Source: an uncultured Bacteroidales bacterium | GTDB taxonomy: Bacteria; Bacteroidota; Bacteroidia; Bacteroidales; Paludibacteraceae | Reading direction: 5' to 3' | Assembly (NCBI GenBank): GCA_903927945.1 | Contig: CAIYOZ010000194.1 | Span: 1-42,622, forward strand | Length of the DNA stretch: 42,622 nt | Shown: piece by piece, positions 8,653-15,330 of the stretch | Layout of the letters: each line of letters begins with the position of its first letter | Position numbering within the stretch: the stretch's first letter is position 1 | Translations under genes and position numbers: made by a program | Notes under the pieces: model-generated | The model's database searches: none | Told to the model about the DNA's origin: nothing | Seen by the model: only the letters and a program-made list of their open reading frames with translations

Positions 8653-9587
8653 TTATTTAGAAGACAGAAACTTTTCTGCCAATTGATTTGTTTGTTCGGC
8701 CAAGTCCTGTTTGTCCAGGTTCAGGAATCCTTCCGCATGATTAAACTTCTGCCCATCCGTCAACACCCATTTCAGGAAATCCGACACCTCTTTGCGGGCA
8801 GTCTGTTGTGAGTAGATAAATCCGATTTTTTCTACCGGAATTGTTTCGACATGATTTTTCTCCAATACCTCAATCACATTGTCCAGGTTACCCGTCAGGA
8901 TTTCTTTTGCCTCTTTTTAAGCTCCAGTGGCAATAAGGCAAGTCCTTGCTTCAGGGATCGGGAATTTACATCGTATAAATAACCCAAATTATTGTAGGTG
9001 ATCCCGATAGAATCTTTTTTGACTGCTGAGAGCAAAAAGATATCATCGCCCAGTACTTTTTTCCCTTTAATATCCGAAGAAGCATGTCCAAAATATTGTG
9101 CCAGGGCGGTAGAAGCGCAAGCATGATTGTCCCGGGAATAAATGGTGGCTGCATATTTTTGTTTCTCTTTTGCACCGGGCTCATCATCATAATTAATCAC
9201 CTCAAAGAAAAGTTTGTCAATATCTTTTCTGTTTAGCCCTTTTCTCGGTGTGGAAGTAAGGATCGGATTATGGGTATTGGTGACCGGAAGTAATGCATAC
9301 CTTCCAGTATAGATAATTTCTTTATTCTCATTCAGCTCCTCTTTTGCCGGTTGATGGGCTATAATGTTTAGGTCTACGCTCCGGGTTGGAGTTGTTTTAT
9401 TTCCCAATTGAATGTTAGCGGTCGGATGGATCTTTTGATACTCCGTAATCCATTTTTCAATTAATGGATAGGTAAATTTTGTTCCGCTGATTACGATAGG
9501 ATCATTTGCAGAAGGATTTCCTGCAGCCAATGCGCTGGAAGAAATAAAGAATGCAAATAGCAGTTGATAAAAATAAGTTGTTTTCAT
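8653..9587 (-). pseudogene. PstS-like periplasmic substrate-binding protein, one-base frameshift
   Basis: Two ORFs, 8895-9587 (230 aa) and 8653-8877 (74 aa), form one PstS-like type-2 periplasmic binding protein. The first carries a signal peptide and DPIVISGTKFTYPLIEKW; the second carries IPVEKIGFIYSQQTA and DFLKWVLTDGQKFNHAEGFLNL, the normal family C-terminus. The frame is lost in a run of five A (plus-strand T at 8914-8918). One extra A would read LKKEAKEILTGNLDNVIEVLEKNH straight through. This is either a genuine inactivating mutation, a homopolymer sequencing error, or less likely recoding. It is the first full cistron after the poly-Cys leader and the only periplasmic binding protein gene here; no ABC permease or ATPase accompanies it. 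The family binds phosphate or other oxyanions, and the ligand here is unknown. Confidence 0.75.
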
Positions 9588-9683
9588 ATTCTTTTTTTTT
9601 AATGAATATATGTATGGCTCATTCAGACTCTATGTACTGAAAAAACGTTCAAAATAAAATAAATATAGAAGGGTATAATTGGG

Positions 9684-9719
9684 TCTCGTTTACTTTGAGT
9701 AATAACAGATCAAACGAGA
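9684..9719 (-). promoter_or_regulatory. Leader hairpin after the poly-Cys ORF (possible attenuation element)
   Basis: On the minus strand TCTCGTTT and AAACGAGA form a perfect 8-bp stem around a 20-nt loop, beginning 9 nt after the stop codon of the poly-Cys ORF. The 3' part also contains TTACTCAAAGTAA, which can fold as its own 5-bp hairpin overlapping the larger stem by two bases, giving competing folds. What follows is U-rich but not a clean U-tract, so a classical intrinsic terminator is not evident. Confidence 0.45.
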
Positions 9720-9728
9720 ACGTGGAGA

Positions 9729-9755
9729 TTAACAGCATGTGCAACAACAGCACAT
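9729..9755 (-). CDS. Poly-cysteine leader peptide (MCCCCTCC)
   Basis: An 8-codon ORF reads ATG, four Cys codons, Thr, two Cys codons, then TAA: six Cys in eight residues. Its codons also form a hairpin (ATGTGC pairs with GCACAT around TGTTGTT). It lies about 225 nt inside the predicted leader and 141 nt before the PstS-like gene. The track shows a 60-residue ORF in the same frame (9729-9911) ending in the same Cys run; either start would make ribosomes read the Cys codons. Cys-rich upstream ORFs are known as cysteine-responsive attenuators in mycobacteria. A similar role here is inferred from the codons, the position, and the promoter shared with cysE. Confidence 0.6.
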   Translation of the reverse strand: MCCCCTCC

Positions 9756-9987
9756 TCGGTTGGAAGGGAAAGATGAGGGAGTGAAGTACGCAACAGGGAA
9801 AGTGATTTTATAAAAAGAAGAGTTCCTGACTCTACCGGGCTGTTCACTCCGATCCCCCTTTAAGAAGGTGGAGAGAGCGTTTTGTGCAATGTAATAAATA
9901 CTTTTTTCCATTTTATACCTATTTTTAATCTATCTGTCTATTTAACCGTTCTAAGTCTTATAGTAAGTAAAGTTTCTTTCGACAATG

Positions 9988-10058
9988 CAAAAGTAAGTGA
10001 ACTAAACAATACCAGAAATACCAATAATAGGGCATTTATATACCCTGTTTATGGTATA
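9988..10058 (-). promoter_or_regulatory. Promoter and operator of the poly-Cys/PstS/SusCD transcript
   Basis: Reading the minus strand: an inverted repeat TATACC-N8-GGTATA (10039-10058), then AAATGCC, then GGTATTTC (10015-10022), exactly 19 nt, then TACTTTTG (9988-9995), a perfect Bacteroidota -7 box. There is no TTG -33 element; the third GGTAT half-site occupies its place, which suggests activator-dependent transcription. Predicted start near 9981. The same elements at the same spacing precede cysE. Confidence 0.7.
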
Positions 10059-10119
10059 TCGTCATTTATTTGCATTTCTAATGAACAATTCTTCAAAAGT
10101 GTTACTTATGGATGTTTAA

Positions 10120-10629
10120 TTAAATAGTATATTCCGATTGATCATAAGGATTCAATTTCAATTCCATGAATATATTGCAACGGGTATGAACCGCTTGTTT
10201 TTGGTCAATACTAGCAAGCGATATTTCTTTAAAACCCAGTTTCCGGTACAACGAGATGGAAGCAGCCATTTTTGTATTCCCTTCGAGCACTACCCGAGAG
10301 AAACAACGTTCTCGTGCTTTTTCGAGAAGTGCAATGCCTAGCAAGCACCCAATACCGTTCCCTCTGGCTTGGTTATCAACTGCCATTTTAGCCAGTTCAC
10401 AAGTAAATATATCCTGTACTATCAATGCACAAGTACCTACCGGTTCTCCGTTTAACAGGGCAATAAATATATTCCCACCCTTATCTAAAATATATTTTTG
10501 AGGATCACTCAAAACCTTTATATCCGATTCCTCCAACCAAAAATGGGTTGAAATCCAATCTTCGTTAATCCTTTTAAAATCCTTGGCATAAGCCATGTCA
10601 TGTGTTCTCACAATTATTTCTACACTCAT
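10120..10629 (-). CDS. GNAT-family N-acetyltransferase
   Basis: A cytoplasmic GNAT enzyme of 169 residues. The acetyl-CoA-binding motif is QARGNGIGCLLGIALLEKA (about 87-105), followed by LEGNTKMAASISLYRKLGFKEI, the usual beta5/alpha4 region. The acceptor cannot be read from sequence. It starts 96 bp after cysE on the same strand and is probably cotranscribed with it. In Bacillus subtilis a sulfur-controlled operon pairs a GNAT that acetylates S-alkyl-cysteines with an M20 deacylase; having cysE, a GNAT and an M20 enzyme in one region is reminiscent of that, but this is analogy only. No terminator is visible between this gene and the poly-Cys promoter. Confidence 0.85.
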   Translation of the reverse strand: MSVEIIVRTHDMAYAKDFKRINEDWISTHFWLEESDIKVLSDPQKYILDKGGNIFIALLNGEPVGTCALIVQDIFTCELAKMAVDNQARGNGIGCLLGIALLEKARERCFSRVVLEGNTKMAASISLYRKLGFKEISLASIDQKQAVHTRCNIFMELKLNPYDQSEYTI

Positions 10630-10725
10630 TTTATGAATTTATTGATATTTTATTGGAGGAATGAATGAATTTGAATGATAGAAACTTATCACGATTAGCC
10701 TATCCAAAAAATGAAAACAGGAAAA

Positions 10726-11631
10726 TTAAATTCCCAAGCCATCATAAAAAGAACTGACAATAGCTTTCTGTTGCAGAATGCGTGATCCGGGAGGGACACT
10801 GTTTGTTAACCATACATTGCCACCAATTATAGAATCTTTTCCAATAGTGATGCGACCTAAGATATTTGCATTTGCATAAACCACCACATTATCCTTAAGG
10901 ATGGGGTGCCTGTGAACATTGAGTGGATTTTTCTCTACTTCGAGCGAAAAGCGTTTGGCCCCCAGTGTCACTCCTTGATACAAACGTACATGATCACCTA
11001 TAATGGTTGTTTGACCAATCACGACCCCAGTCCCGTGATCAATACTGAAATATTCACCGATTTTTGCTCCGGGATGAATATCAATACCGGTTTCGGAATG
11101 TGCCAGTTCAGTGATAACCCGAGGAATTACCGGGACCCCAAGTTTCAACAATTCATGCGCAAATCGATAATTTAATACAGCCCTGATAGTCGGATAGCAA
11201 AAAATCACTTCACCATAACTTTGTACTGCCGGATCTCCATCAAAGGTGGCTTTAATGTCGGTGGATAATATACGTTTCAATTCTGGAATCCTGTTGATCA
11301 ATCTCAAGGTCAGTTCTGAGGCATTTTCTTTCGAATCTTCGTTTTTGGGGTTGATAGTATTAAAACAAAGACCGTTATAAATCTGCTCTTTCAACAAATT
11401 ATACAAGCGTTCGATATTTAATCCTAAATGAAATTCCACTGCATTTGCACCAATGGCATTACCAAAATATCCTGGAAAAACTATTGCTCTGAATAATTCC
11501 ACTACTTCCTGCAATTTCACCAACGAAGGAAGTGGTTTGTCATGTTGAGGAATATACTGGTATTCAGGATGACTATTCAGAGTCAAAAAAGCAATGTTTT
11601 TTTGTAGAATTTTTACGGCTTCTGGTTTCAT
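10726..11631 (-). CDS. cysE: Serine O-acetyltransferase
   Basis: Makes O-acetylserine from serine and acetyl-CoA, the first committed step of cysteine synthesis. The track begins at a TTG; the ATG at 11631 (MKPEAVKILQKN) gives a 301-residue protein and is preferred. An N-terminal helical domain (to about 155) is followed by a left-handed beta helix with the SAT signature HPGAKIGEYFSIDHGTGVVIG, then QGVTLGAKRF and the HPILKDNVVVYANANILG turns. The length fits the longer EpsC-type form common in Bacteroidota. Its leader starts at a promoter that shares its operator layout with the poly-Cys/SusCD promoter, so both transcripts probably answer to the same sulfur signal. No cysteine synthase gene is adjacent. 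Confidence 0.92.
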   Translation of the reverse strand: MKPEAVKILQKNIAFLTLNSHPEYQYIPQHDKPLPSLVKLQEVVELFRAIVFPGYFGNAIGANAVEFHLGLNIERLYNLLKEQIYNGLCFNTINPKNEDSKENASELTLRLINRIPELKRILSTDIKATFDGDPAVQSYGEVIFCYPTIRAVLNYRFAHELLKLGVPVIPRVITELAHSETGIDIHPGAKIGEYFSIDHGTGVVIGQTTIIGDHVRLYQGVTLGAKRFSLEVEKNPLNVHRHPILKDNVVVYANANILGRITIGKDSIIGGNVWLTNSVPPGSRILQQKAIVSSFYDGLGI

Positions 11632-11778
11632 AATTAGCTGGGGATTATAATACTCTCGTTTGGCAATCAATATTGCAGTTGAACTGTTATTGTTCCATCA
11701 TTAGGTAGCCCGTGATCGAGGGGATTTTGTAACATACTGACTATTTTTACCAGGATTCATGTAATTAATTATTTGTTA

Positions 11779-11849
11779 CAAAGTTCGATATTGGCTGTCG
11801 ATTCTGAAATACCATTAGTTAGGCATTTTTATACCTTGTTTGTGGTATA
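11779..11849 (-). promoter_or_regulatory. cysE promoter and operator (same layout as the poly-Cys promoter)
   Basis: Minus strand: TATACC-N8-GGTATA (11830-11849), AAATGCC, GGTATTTC (11806-11813), 19 nt, then GAACTTTG (11779-11786), a -7 box matching TAnnTTTG at all but the first base. Every element is at the same distance as in 9988-10058, while much of the sequence between elements differs. Predicted start near 11773, giving a leader of about 140 nt. Confidence 0.7.
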
Positions 11850-11894
11850 GTATGGTTCATTTATCATATCAGTCAATGAATTAATTTCAAAGAC

Positions 11895-11909
11895 TTTACT
11901 CAAAGTAAA
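11895..11909. promoter_or_regulatory. Palindrome TTTACT-CAA-AGTAAA upstream of the cysE operator
   Basis: A perfect 6+6 inverted repeat about 45 bp upstream of the cysE TATACC element. The 14-nt core TTACTCAAAGTAAA recurs, on the opposite strand, in the poly-Cys leader (9689-9702). This looks like a second shared protein site, although its position relative to the two promoters differs. Confidence 0.4.
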
Positions 11910-11910
11910 T

Positions 11911-11948
11911 AAAAAAAGGTAGAAAACCTAAGTTCTCTACCTTTTTTT
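11911..11948. terminator. Bidirectional intrinsic terminator after the DUF4251 gene
   Basis: AAAAAAAGGTAGA pairs perfectly with TCTACCTTTTTTT (13 bp, 12-nt loop), giving a U-run on either strand. It lies 15 bp after the stop of the DUF4251 gene and insulates the cysE promoter. Confidence 0.85.
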
Positions 11949-11963
11949 AGAAAGTTCAATCCG

Positions 11964-12503
11964 TTATAGCGACATCCCTTCGTACACCGCCGATTCGGAG
12001 TAGGGCACCATGTTCCCTTCAAAAGTCAGTTCTCCGGGACTCAGTCCTGACAACATAGCCGTGGCACGCCCGGAAGAATCAATCGAAAAATGCAGGTCGT
12101 AAATGCCAATGGGGGTCATCACGTTTATGCTCAGGTAAAAAGTCTTTTGTTTTGTATTCTCTTTTAAGACCCAACGGGTAATTTTTCCCTTGGCAGTGAC
12201 ACCTCCTACGCCATTGGCCCCTACCCTGTAATCCGAACCGATCTGAATGATGGCTGTTGTTGAATCCACTGCCACGAAATTAATATTGGAGTTTACTAAA
12301 AAGCGATGACCATATTTGTTTTGAAGATAATCAGCCTCGAGTACAAAATCCCTGTTTTCAAGCATTTCCTTGTTCAACTGGTACTGTTTTTCCTGTTCTG
12401 CCTTCCTTTTCTCTTTTTTAGTCATAGGAAAGCCTGGAACTGACTGAGCAAATAAAGCACCTGCCGACATTGCCAGTACTAACATAAAAATGATCCTTTT
12501 CAT
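11964..12503 (-). CDS. DUF4251 family exported protein
   Basis: The track ORF starts 17 codons upstream; the ATG at 12503 yields a signal peptide (MKRIIFMLVLAMSAGALFAQ) and is chosen. The mature part has the DUF4251 pattern: a charged helix (KKEKRKAEQEKQYQLNKEML), then FVLEADYLQNKYG, N-x-NFVAVD, ATIIQIGSDYRVGANGVGGVTAKG and a beta-rich C-terminus. The family is confined largely to Bacteroidota and its function is unknown. Single gene, with its own terminator just downstream. Confidence 0.85.
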   Translation of the reverse strand: MKRIIFMLVLAMSAGALFAQSVPGFPMTKKEKRKAEQEKQYQLNKEMLENRDFVLEADYLQNKYGHRFLVNSNINFVAVDSTTAIIQIGSDYRVGANGVGGVTAKGKITRWVLKENTKQKTFYLSINVMTPIGIYDLHFSIDSSGRATAMLSGLSPGELTFEGNMVPYSESAVYEGMSL

Positions 12504-12628
12504 ATCTTTTCCTTTTTTTGTCTTCAGTTGTTCAACGCAAGATGTGTTCCACACTTCGCGGATTTAATAATCTTTTAGTATTCACGGGATAAAAATAATC
12601 GATTTTAACCATCCAATTTTACCACATA

Positions 12629-12753
12629 GAATACATAGTCACATAGTAACACATAGTGAATGAAATGAATAGATGTCAGAATTAAAACTATGTTTTCTTT
12701 AATATTAATCTATGTGATACTATGTGTTTTTGCTATGTGATCTATGTGTTTTG
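12629..12753. repeat. CACATAG/CTATGTG heptamer repeat, imperfect inverted array
   Basis: Four copies of (C/T)ACATAG lie between 12632 and 12661, and four of CTATGTG between 12708 and 12750, so the two clusters can pair as a long imperfect hairpin around about 45 nt. The right cluster overlaps the last codons of the HEFGH protein. Similar CATAG heptamers occur in the interior of the inverted-repeat element at 17091-17292. Confidence 0.6.
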
Positions 12754-13142
12754 TTTTGGCTGGACAGGTTTCGAGTTTCCTGGACAGGATAGTTAACAAA
12801 GTCCCAATCGGAGGGTTGTCTGAAATAATCGTATGCCAGGCGATTTGCCGTCCATTCAGTCCGGACATGCATGTGAATATGATTCTTGTCGAACGACGTC
12901 CTGAAAGCACTCCAGAGACTCGCAGGGGCAATCAGTATCCAGAAGTATAGCATCCCCTGTTGGCGGCTCTGCAGGACATGTCCGAATTCATGCCTCAACA
13001 AACCCATGTTGCCGATTTGTTCCTTTCCCACAAAGATCCCGATCCCCGGCAAGGTGAAAGCAGAACCCCTGTTGAACCGGCGTATATTCAATGGGTATAT
13101 CCTGATTCCTTCAAACCTTTTAATATCATTCATAGAACTCAT
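12720..13142 (-). CDS. Small HEFGH-motif protein (putative minimal zinc protease)
   Basis: A protein of 140 residues without a signal peptide. LLRHEFGHVLQSRQQG (about 48-63) contains an H-E-x-x-H zinc motif, followed by a hydrophobic stretch LYFWILIAPASLWSAF and TEWTANRLAYDYF, where a Glu could be the third ligand, as in gluzincin-like folds. Small HEFGH proteins of this kind occur in Bacteroidota but I know of no assigned function. The C-terminus (SQNKTHRSHSKNT) is encoded inside the CTATGTG repeat, so the original tail may have been replaced when the repeat arrived. It could be a true protease or a degenerate one. Confidence 0.65.
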   Translation of the reverse strand: MSSMNDIKRFEGIRIYPLNIRRFNRGSAFTLPGIGIFVGKEQIGNMGLLRHEFGHVLQSRQQGMLYFWILIAPASLWSAFRTSFDKNHIHMHVRTEWTANRLAYDYFRQPSDWDFVNYPVQETRNLSSQNKTHRSHSKNT

Positions 13143-13190
13143 TTATTTCATTCCAATAAGTTTTAAACTGCTTTCCTGAATAATTGAATT

Positions 13191-13775
13191 CTAGTTATTT
13201 ATAGTCATTTTGGGAATTATGTCACCCCGGTAATAATATCGGTTATTCACCATTTTTTGTATCGTATGCCAATGATCCTGCCTGCTCCAGATGGAGGCTA
13301 TCGAATAGAGGATAAGTGACGGCGTTAAAACAGCACCTGTGTTGGTAATAATAGCTAAAAGTCCATTTATGGAGAATATATCGACCACCAGGACCCCAAG
13401 CGTGGCAGCTAATCCGATGCAACTTATGCCTGTTAAAACGAATATTATTCGTCCCTTTGATTTCTCTCCGTTCCTGAATTGAAACATACCGGGTATTGAT
13501 TCATGTTCCTTTCTCGCTTCTTCAAAGACTAATTTCCGTCGTAAATTTTTTACTTCCTTCGATACCGGCAATTCTCTTCCTTCCAGTTCCGCTTTTGCAA
13601 ATACCAGAGTATGCAAACTGTCCACCCGGATTCGGAGCGAATCGCCCGAACTATCTTCAAGCGTCCCTTTCACCAGGGTATTACTTTGCACCCTGTAAAT
13701 CTCAATCTCCGTATTTTGTGACTTTATCTGAACTAAAAATATCAGAAATAAAGACAGCAGAAGTACTTTCTTCAT
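13191..13775 (-). CDS. Hypothetical exported/membrane protein
   Basis: A protein of 194 residues not assigned to a named family. A signal peptide (MKKVLLLSLFLIFLVQIKSQ) precedes a beta-rich domain (IEIYRVQSNTLVKGTLEDSSG, SLRIRVDSLHTLVFAKAEL) that resembles a short stretch read-out domain, then a charged linker. Two hydrophobic segments follow at about 110-130 and 135-160, then a hydrophilic tail. Topology is probably an N-terminal periplasmic domain anchored by the two helices. It ends 48 bp before the HEFGH gene on the same strand, so they may be cotranscribed. Confidence 0.6.
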   Translation of the reverse strand: MKKVLLLSLFLIFLVQIKSQNTEIEIYRVQSNTLVKGTLEDSSGDSLRIRVDSLHTLVFAKAELEGRELPVSKEVKNLRRKLVFEEARKEHESIPGMFQFRNGEKSKGRIIFVLTGISCIGLAATLGVLVVDIFSINGLLAIITNTGAVLTPSLILYSIASIWSRQDHWHTIQKMVNNRYYYRGDIIPKMTINN

Positions 13776-13896
13776 GTTTCCTTTTTCTATTTTCCCCTAG
13801 TCATATAAACACATACATTATAACCAATAATCCCTCATGTCTCTTCATGAATTGGAATGAGACAAAGAAATAGATTTAACAACTAACGGATGAAAA

Positions 13897-14100
13897 CTAT
13901 GATTTGTTTGCCTCCTTTAGTTTTTCCGAAAGCATTTCTCCGCCTGTAGCAAAGCTTTCGGCAGGTAATTCATGAAACATGATGGTGATGACGTCTTTCG
14001 GAATCCCTGTAATCCGATGCATCTCATCAGTGATGACTCTTGACATTTCTGTCTTCTTCTCAACTGATTGTGGTAATATTGTGATTTGGACGATTGGCAT
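13897..14100 (-). CDS. 4-oxalocrotonate tautomerase family protein
   Basis: A 67-residue member of the tautomerase superfamily. After Met removal, Pro-1 of PIVQITILPQ would be the catalytic base, and the spacing to RVITDEMHRITGIPKDVITIMFHELP fits the small 4-OT subunit. These enzymes assemble as hexamers and shift keto-enol double bonds; the physiological substrate is not evident and no aromatic degradation genes are nearby. It is flanked by unrelated membrane-protein genes, so it is probably its own unit. Confidence 0.85.
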   Translation of the reverse strand: MPIVQITILPQSVEKKTEMSRVITDEMHRITGIPKDVITIMFHELPAESFATGGEMLSEKLKEANKS

Positions 14101-14162
14101 GTTAACTCCTATATTAAATTATTGATCAATTAATTTCCTCTTTTAGGAAATACTTACTGAAT

Positions 14163-14528
14163 TCAGTGCGAGATATGCATTGGGATAACTTCTGCACCAA
14201 ATAACGTAGTATAGATGCCTATAAGCGTTATAATAATTCCCAACAAGCTTAATATTTTCCCTAATATGGTCATCTTAATCATGAAAAAACTATTCTCAAT
14301 GTCTAATTTTACCTTTTCTCCATTTCTGTTTTTATAATAATCCTCCGATGTCAAATATGTCCATATCCCAGAGATAAGTATCCCTAAACCAATGGTAATG
14401 AATGCATCAAAATTCCTTACTATCATTTTTAATTCTATTAATCCGGCTACTCCCCATGTAACCAATAATATGGATACAATTAAATAAACCGGAACCAAAA
14501 TGCCTTTCCCCTTATAAATGATCATCAT
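14163..14528 (-). CDS. Hypothetical small membrane protein
   Basis: A protein of 121 residues with three predicted transmembrane segments (about 9-30, 41-60 and 86-110) and a short polar loop (SEDYYKNRNGEKVKLDIENS) between the second and third. No family recognised. Two adjacent ATG codons could serve as start. It stands alone between the tautomerase and the lepB remnant. Confidence 0.55.
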   Translation of the reverse strand: MMIIYKGKGILVPVYLIVSILLVTWGVAGLIELKMIVRNFDAFITIGLGILISGIWTYLTSEDYYKNRNGEKVKLDIENSFFMIKMTILGKILSLLGIIITLIGIYTTLFGAEVIPMHISH

Positions 14529-14600
14529 AATTTTGAATTTTTATTTTTTGTATTTTGTTTATTCCTTGATACTTAAAAGAATCAAGCGATTTTCACTTTT

Positions 14601-14816
14601 TTATCATTCCGCATTCTTAAAGAACCTGTTCCATCGAATCCTACCACTGAACTACCCTTTATCCTTATCCAACGACTACCTCACCCTAACGGGATGGCCT
14701 ACGACATGATCTTCGCCTACAAACCCCAATACCGAATATGTGAAGATTATAGCCCATCAGCAAGTAATAATCCCGAGGATAGTAAAGATCCTGGTTGGTT
14801 TATCGTTAATATAAAA
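14601..14816 (-). pseudogene. Decayed copy of the lepB 3' end
   Basis: From the stop codon backwards, about 215 bp aligns with the 3' end of intact lepB at 15465-15690. The shared start CCGCATTCTTAAAGAACCTG, then CTTTATC, CCAACGAC, ATGATCTTC, AGTAATAATCC and a final CTTGGTTGG-like stretch all appear in order, at roughly 80% identity with a gap of about 10 bp. Frame is lost, so it is not translated. It ends exactly where the RelE-like toxin gene stops. The toxin-antitoxin pair therefore sits between the real lepB and a displaced or duplicated 3' end of it. Confidence 0.8.
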
Positions 14817-15125
14817 TTAGTAAGCTTTTATGGAAGAAGAAGGCACAACCCGAAGGACATAAACCATATTATCAATGATAGTATAAATGACGGTCATTTT
14901 TTTATAGTTCAACCGCATTATATTAGAACCATATTGAAAAAAGTATTTGTGTGTCTGAATTGAAAATGTATCGGCGTTTGTTTTCAATTTCTTTATTTCA
15001 TCTAACAACCCTTGCACATATTTAAAAGCAGTTACTGGTGCTTCGTACTGAAACATAATGGCATCAGATAAATTCTGAATATCTTTGTTTGCTTGTTCTG
15101 AAATAACAATTTCAAATTGTGTCAT
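14817..15125 (-). CDS. RelE/ParE-family toxin
   Basis: A 102-residue protein of the RelE/ParE fold: MTQFEIVISEQANKDIQNL at the start, a helical pair, then YGSNIMRLNYKKMTVIYTIIDNMVYVLRVVPSSS, which is the typical C-terminal sheet (R-x-x-Y-K..V-x-Y-x-I). Such toxins cut mRNA on the ribosome or poison gyrase; the ParE-like N-terminus leaves both open. The ATG is 1 bp after the antitoxin stop, so the two are translationally coupled. Its stop abuts the lepB remnant. Confidence 0.8.
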   Translation of the reverse strand: MTQFEIVISEQANKDIQNLSDAIMFQYEAPVTAFKYVQGLLDEIKKLKTNADTFSIQTHKYFFQYGSNIMRLNYKKMTVIYTIIDNMVYVLRVVPSSSIKAY

Positions 15126-15126
15126 T

Positions 15127-15330
15127 TCAGAACTTCAGCTTAAGATTCGTACCATAATGATTATTCAGTTTCTCTTCTACTTTAGAAAACACTTCCTCAA
15201 TGCTATATGTCTTTTCTCCGTCAATAAGGGGGTATTCAATTTTTGCCACTTTGGGGTGTCTTTTAACTTCCTCGAGCAAGCGTCGTCCAGTTGGTGAATC
15301 TATATTAATTCGTACATTTATAGTTTGCAT
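15127..15330 (-). CDS. Antitoxin partner of the RelE/ParE-like toxin
   Basis: The track uses an upstream TTG; the ATG at 15330 gives a 67-residue protein starting MQTINVRINIDSPTGRRLLEEV. The N-terminus looks like a short beta strand plus helix of the kind that could bind DNA as a dimer, and the C-terminal helix (YSIEEVFSKVEEKLNNHYG) resembles toxin-neutralising tails. Immediately upstream of the toxin with 1 bp between them, in antitoxin-first order. No named family assigned; the call rests on size, coupling and partner. Confidence 0.65.
   Translation of the reverse strand: MQTINVRINIDSPTGRRLLEEVKRHPKVAKIEYPLIDGEKTYSIEEVFSKVEEKLNNHYGTNLKLKF

Noticed and set aside
8895-8925. Programmed -1 frameshift in the PstS-like gene
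   Set aside because: The local codons CTT AAA AAG lack the preceding A needed for the tandem A-AAA-AAG slip, and I see no downstream stimulator. A mutation or sequencing error is simpler.
9729-9911. 60-residue ORF as a separate protein gene
   Set aside because: The upstream two thirds look non-coding and lie inside the predicted leader. Only the Cys-rich end is unusual, so I annotate the short leader ORF and note the longer frame.
9756-9981. SAM or cobalamin riboswitch in the SusCD leader
   Set aside because: I could not find the conserved cores of SAM-I, SAM-II or cobalamin riboswitches. The leader is better explained by translation of Cys codons.
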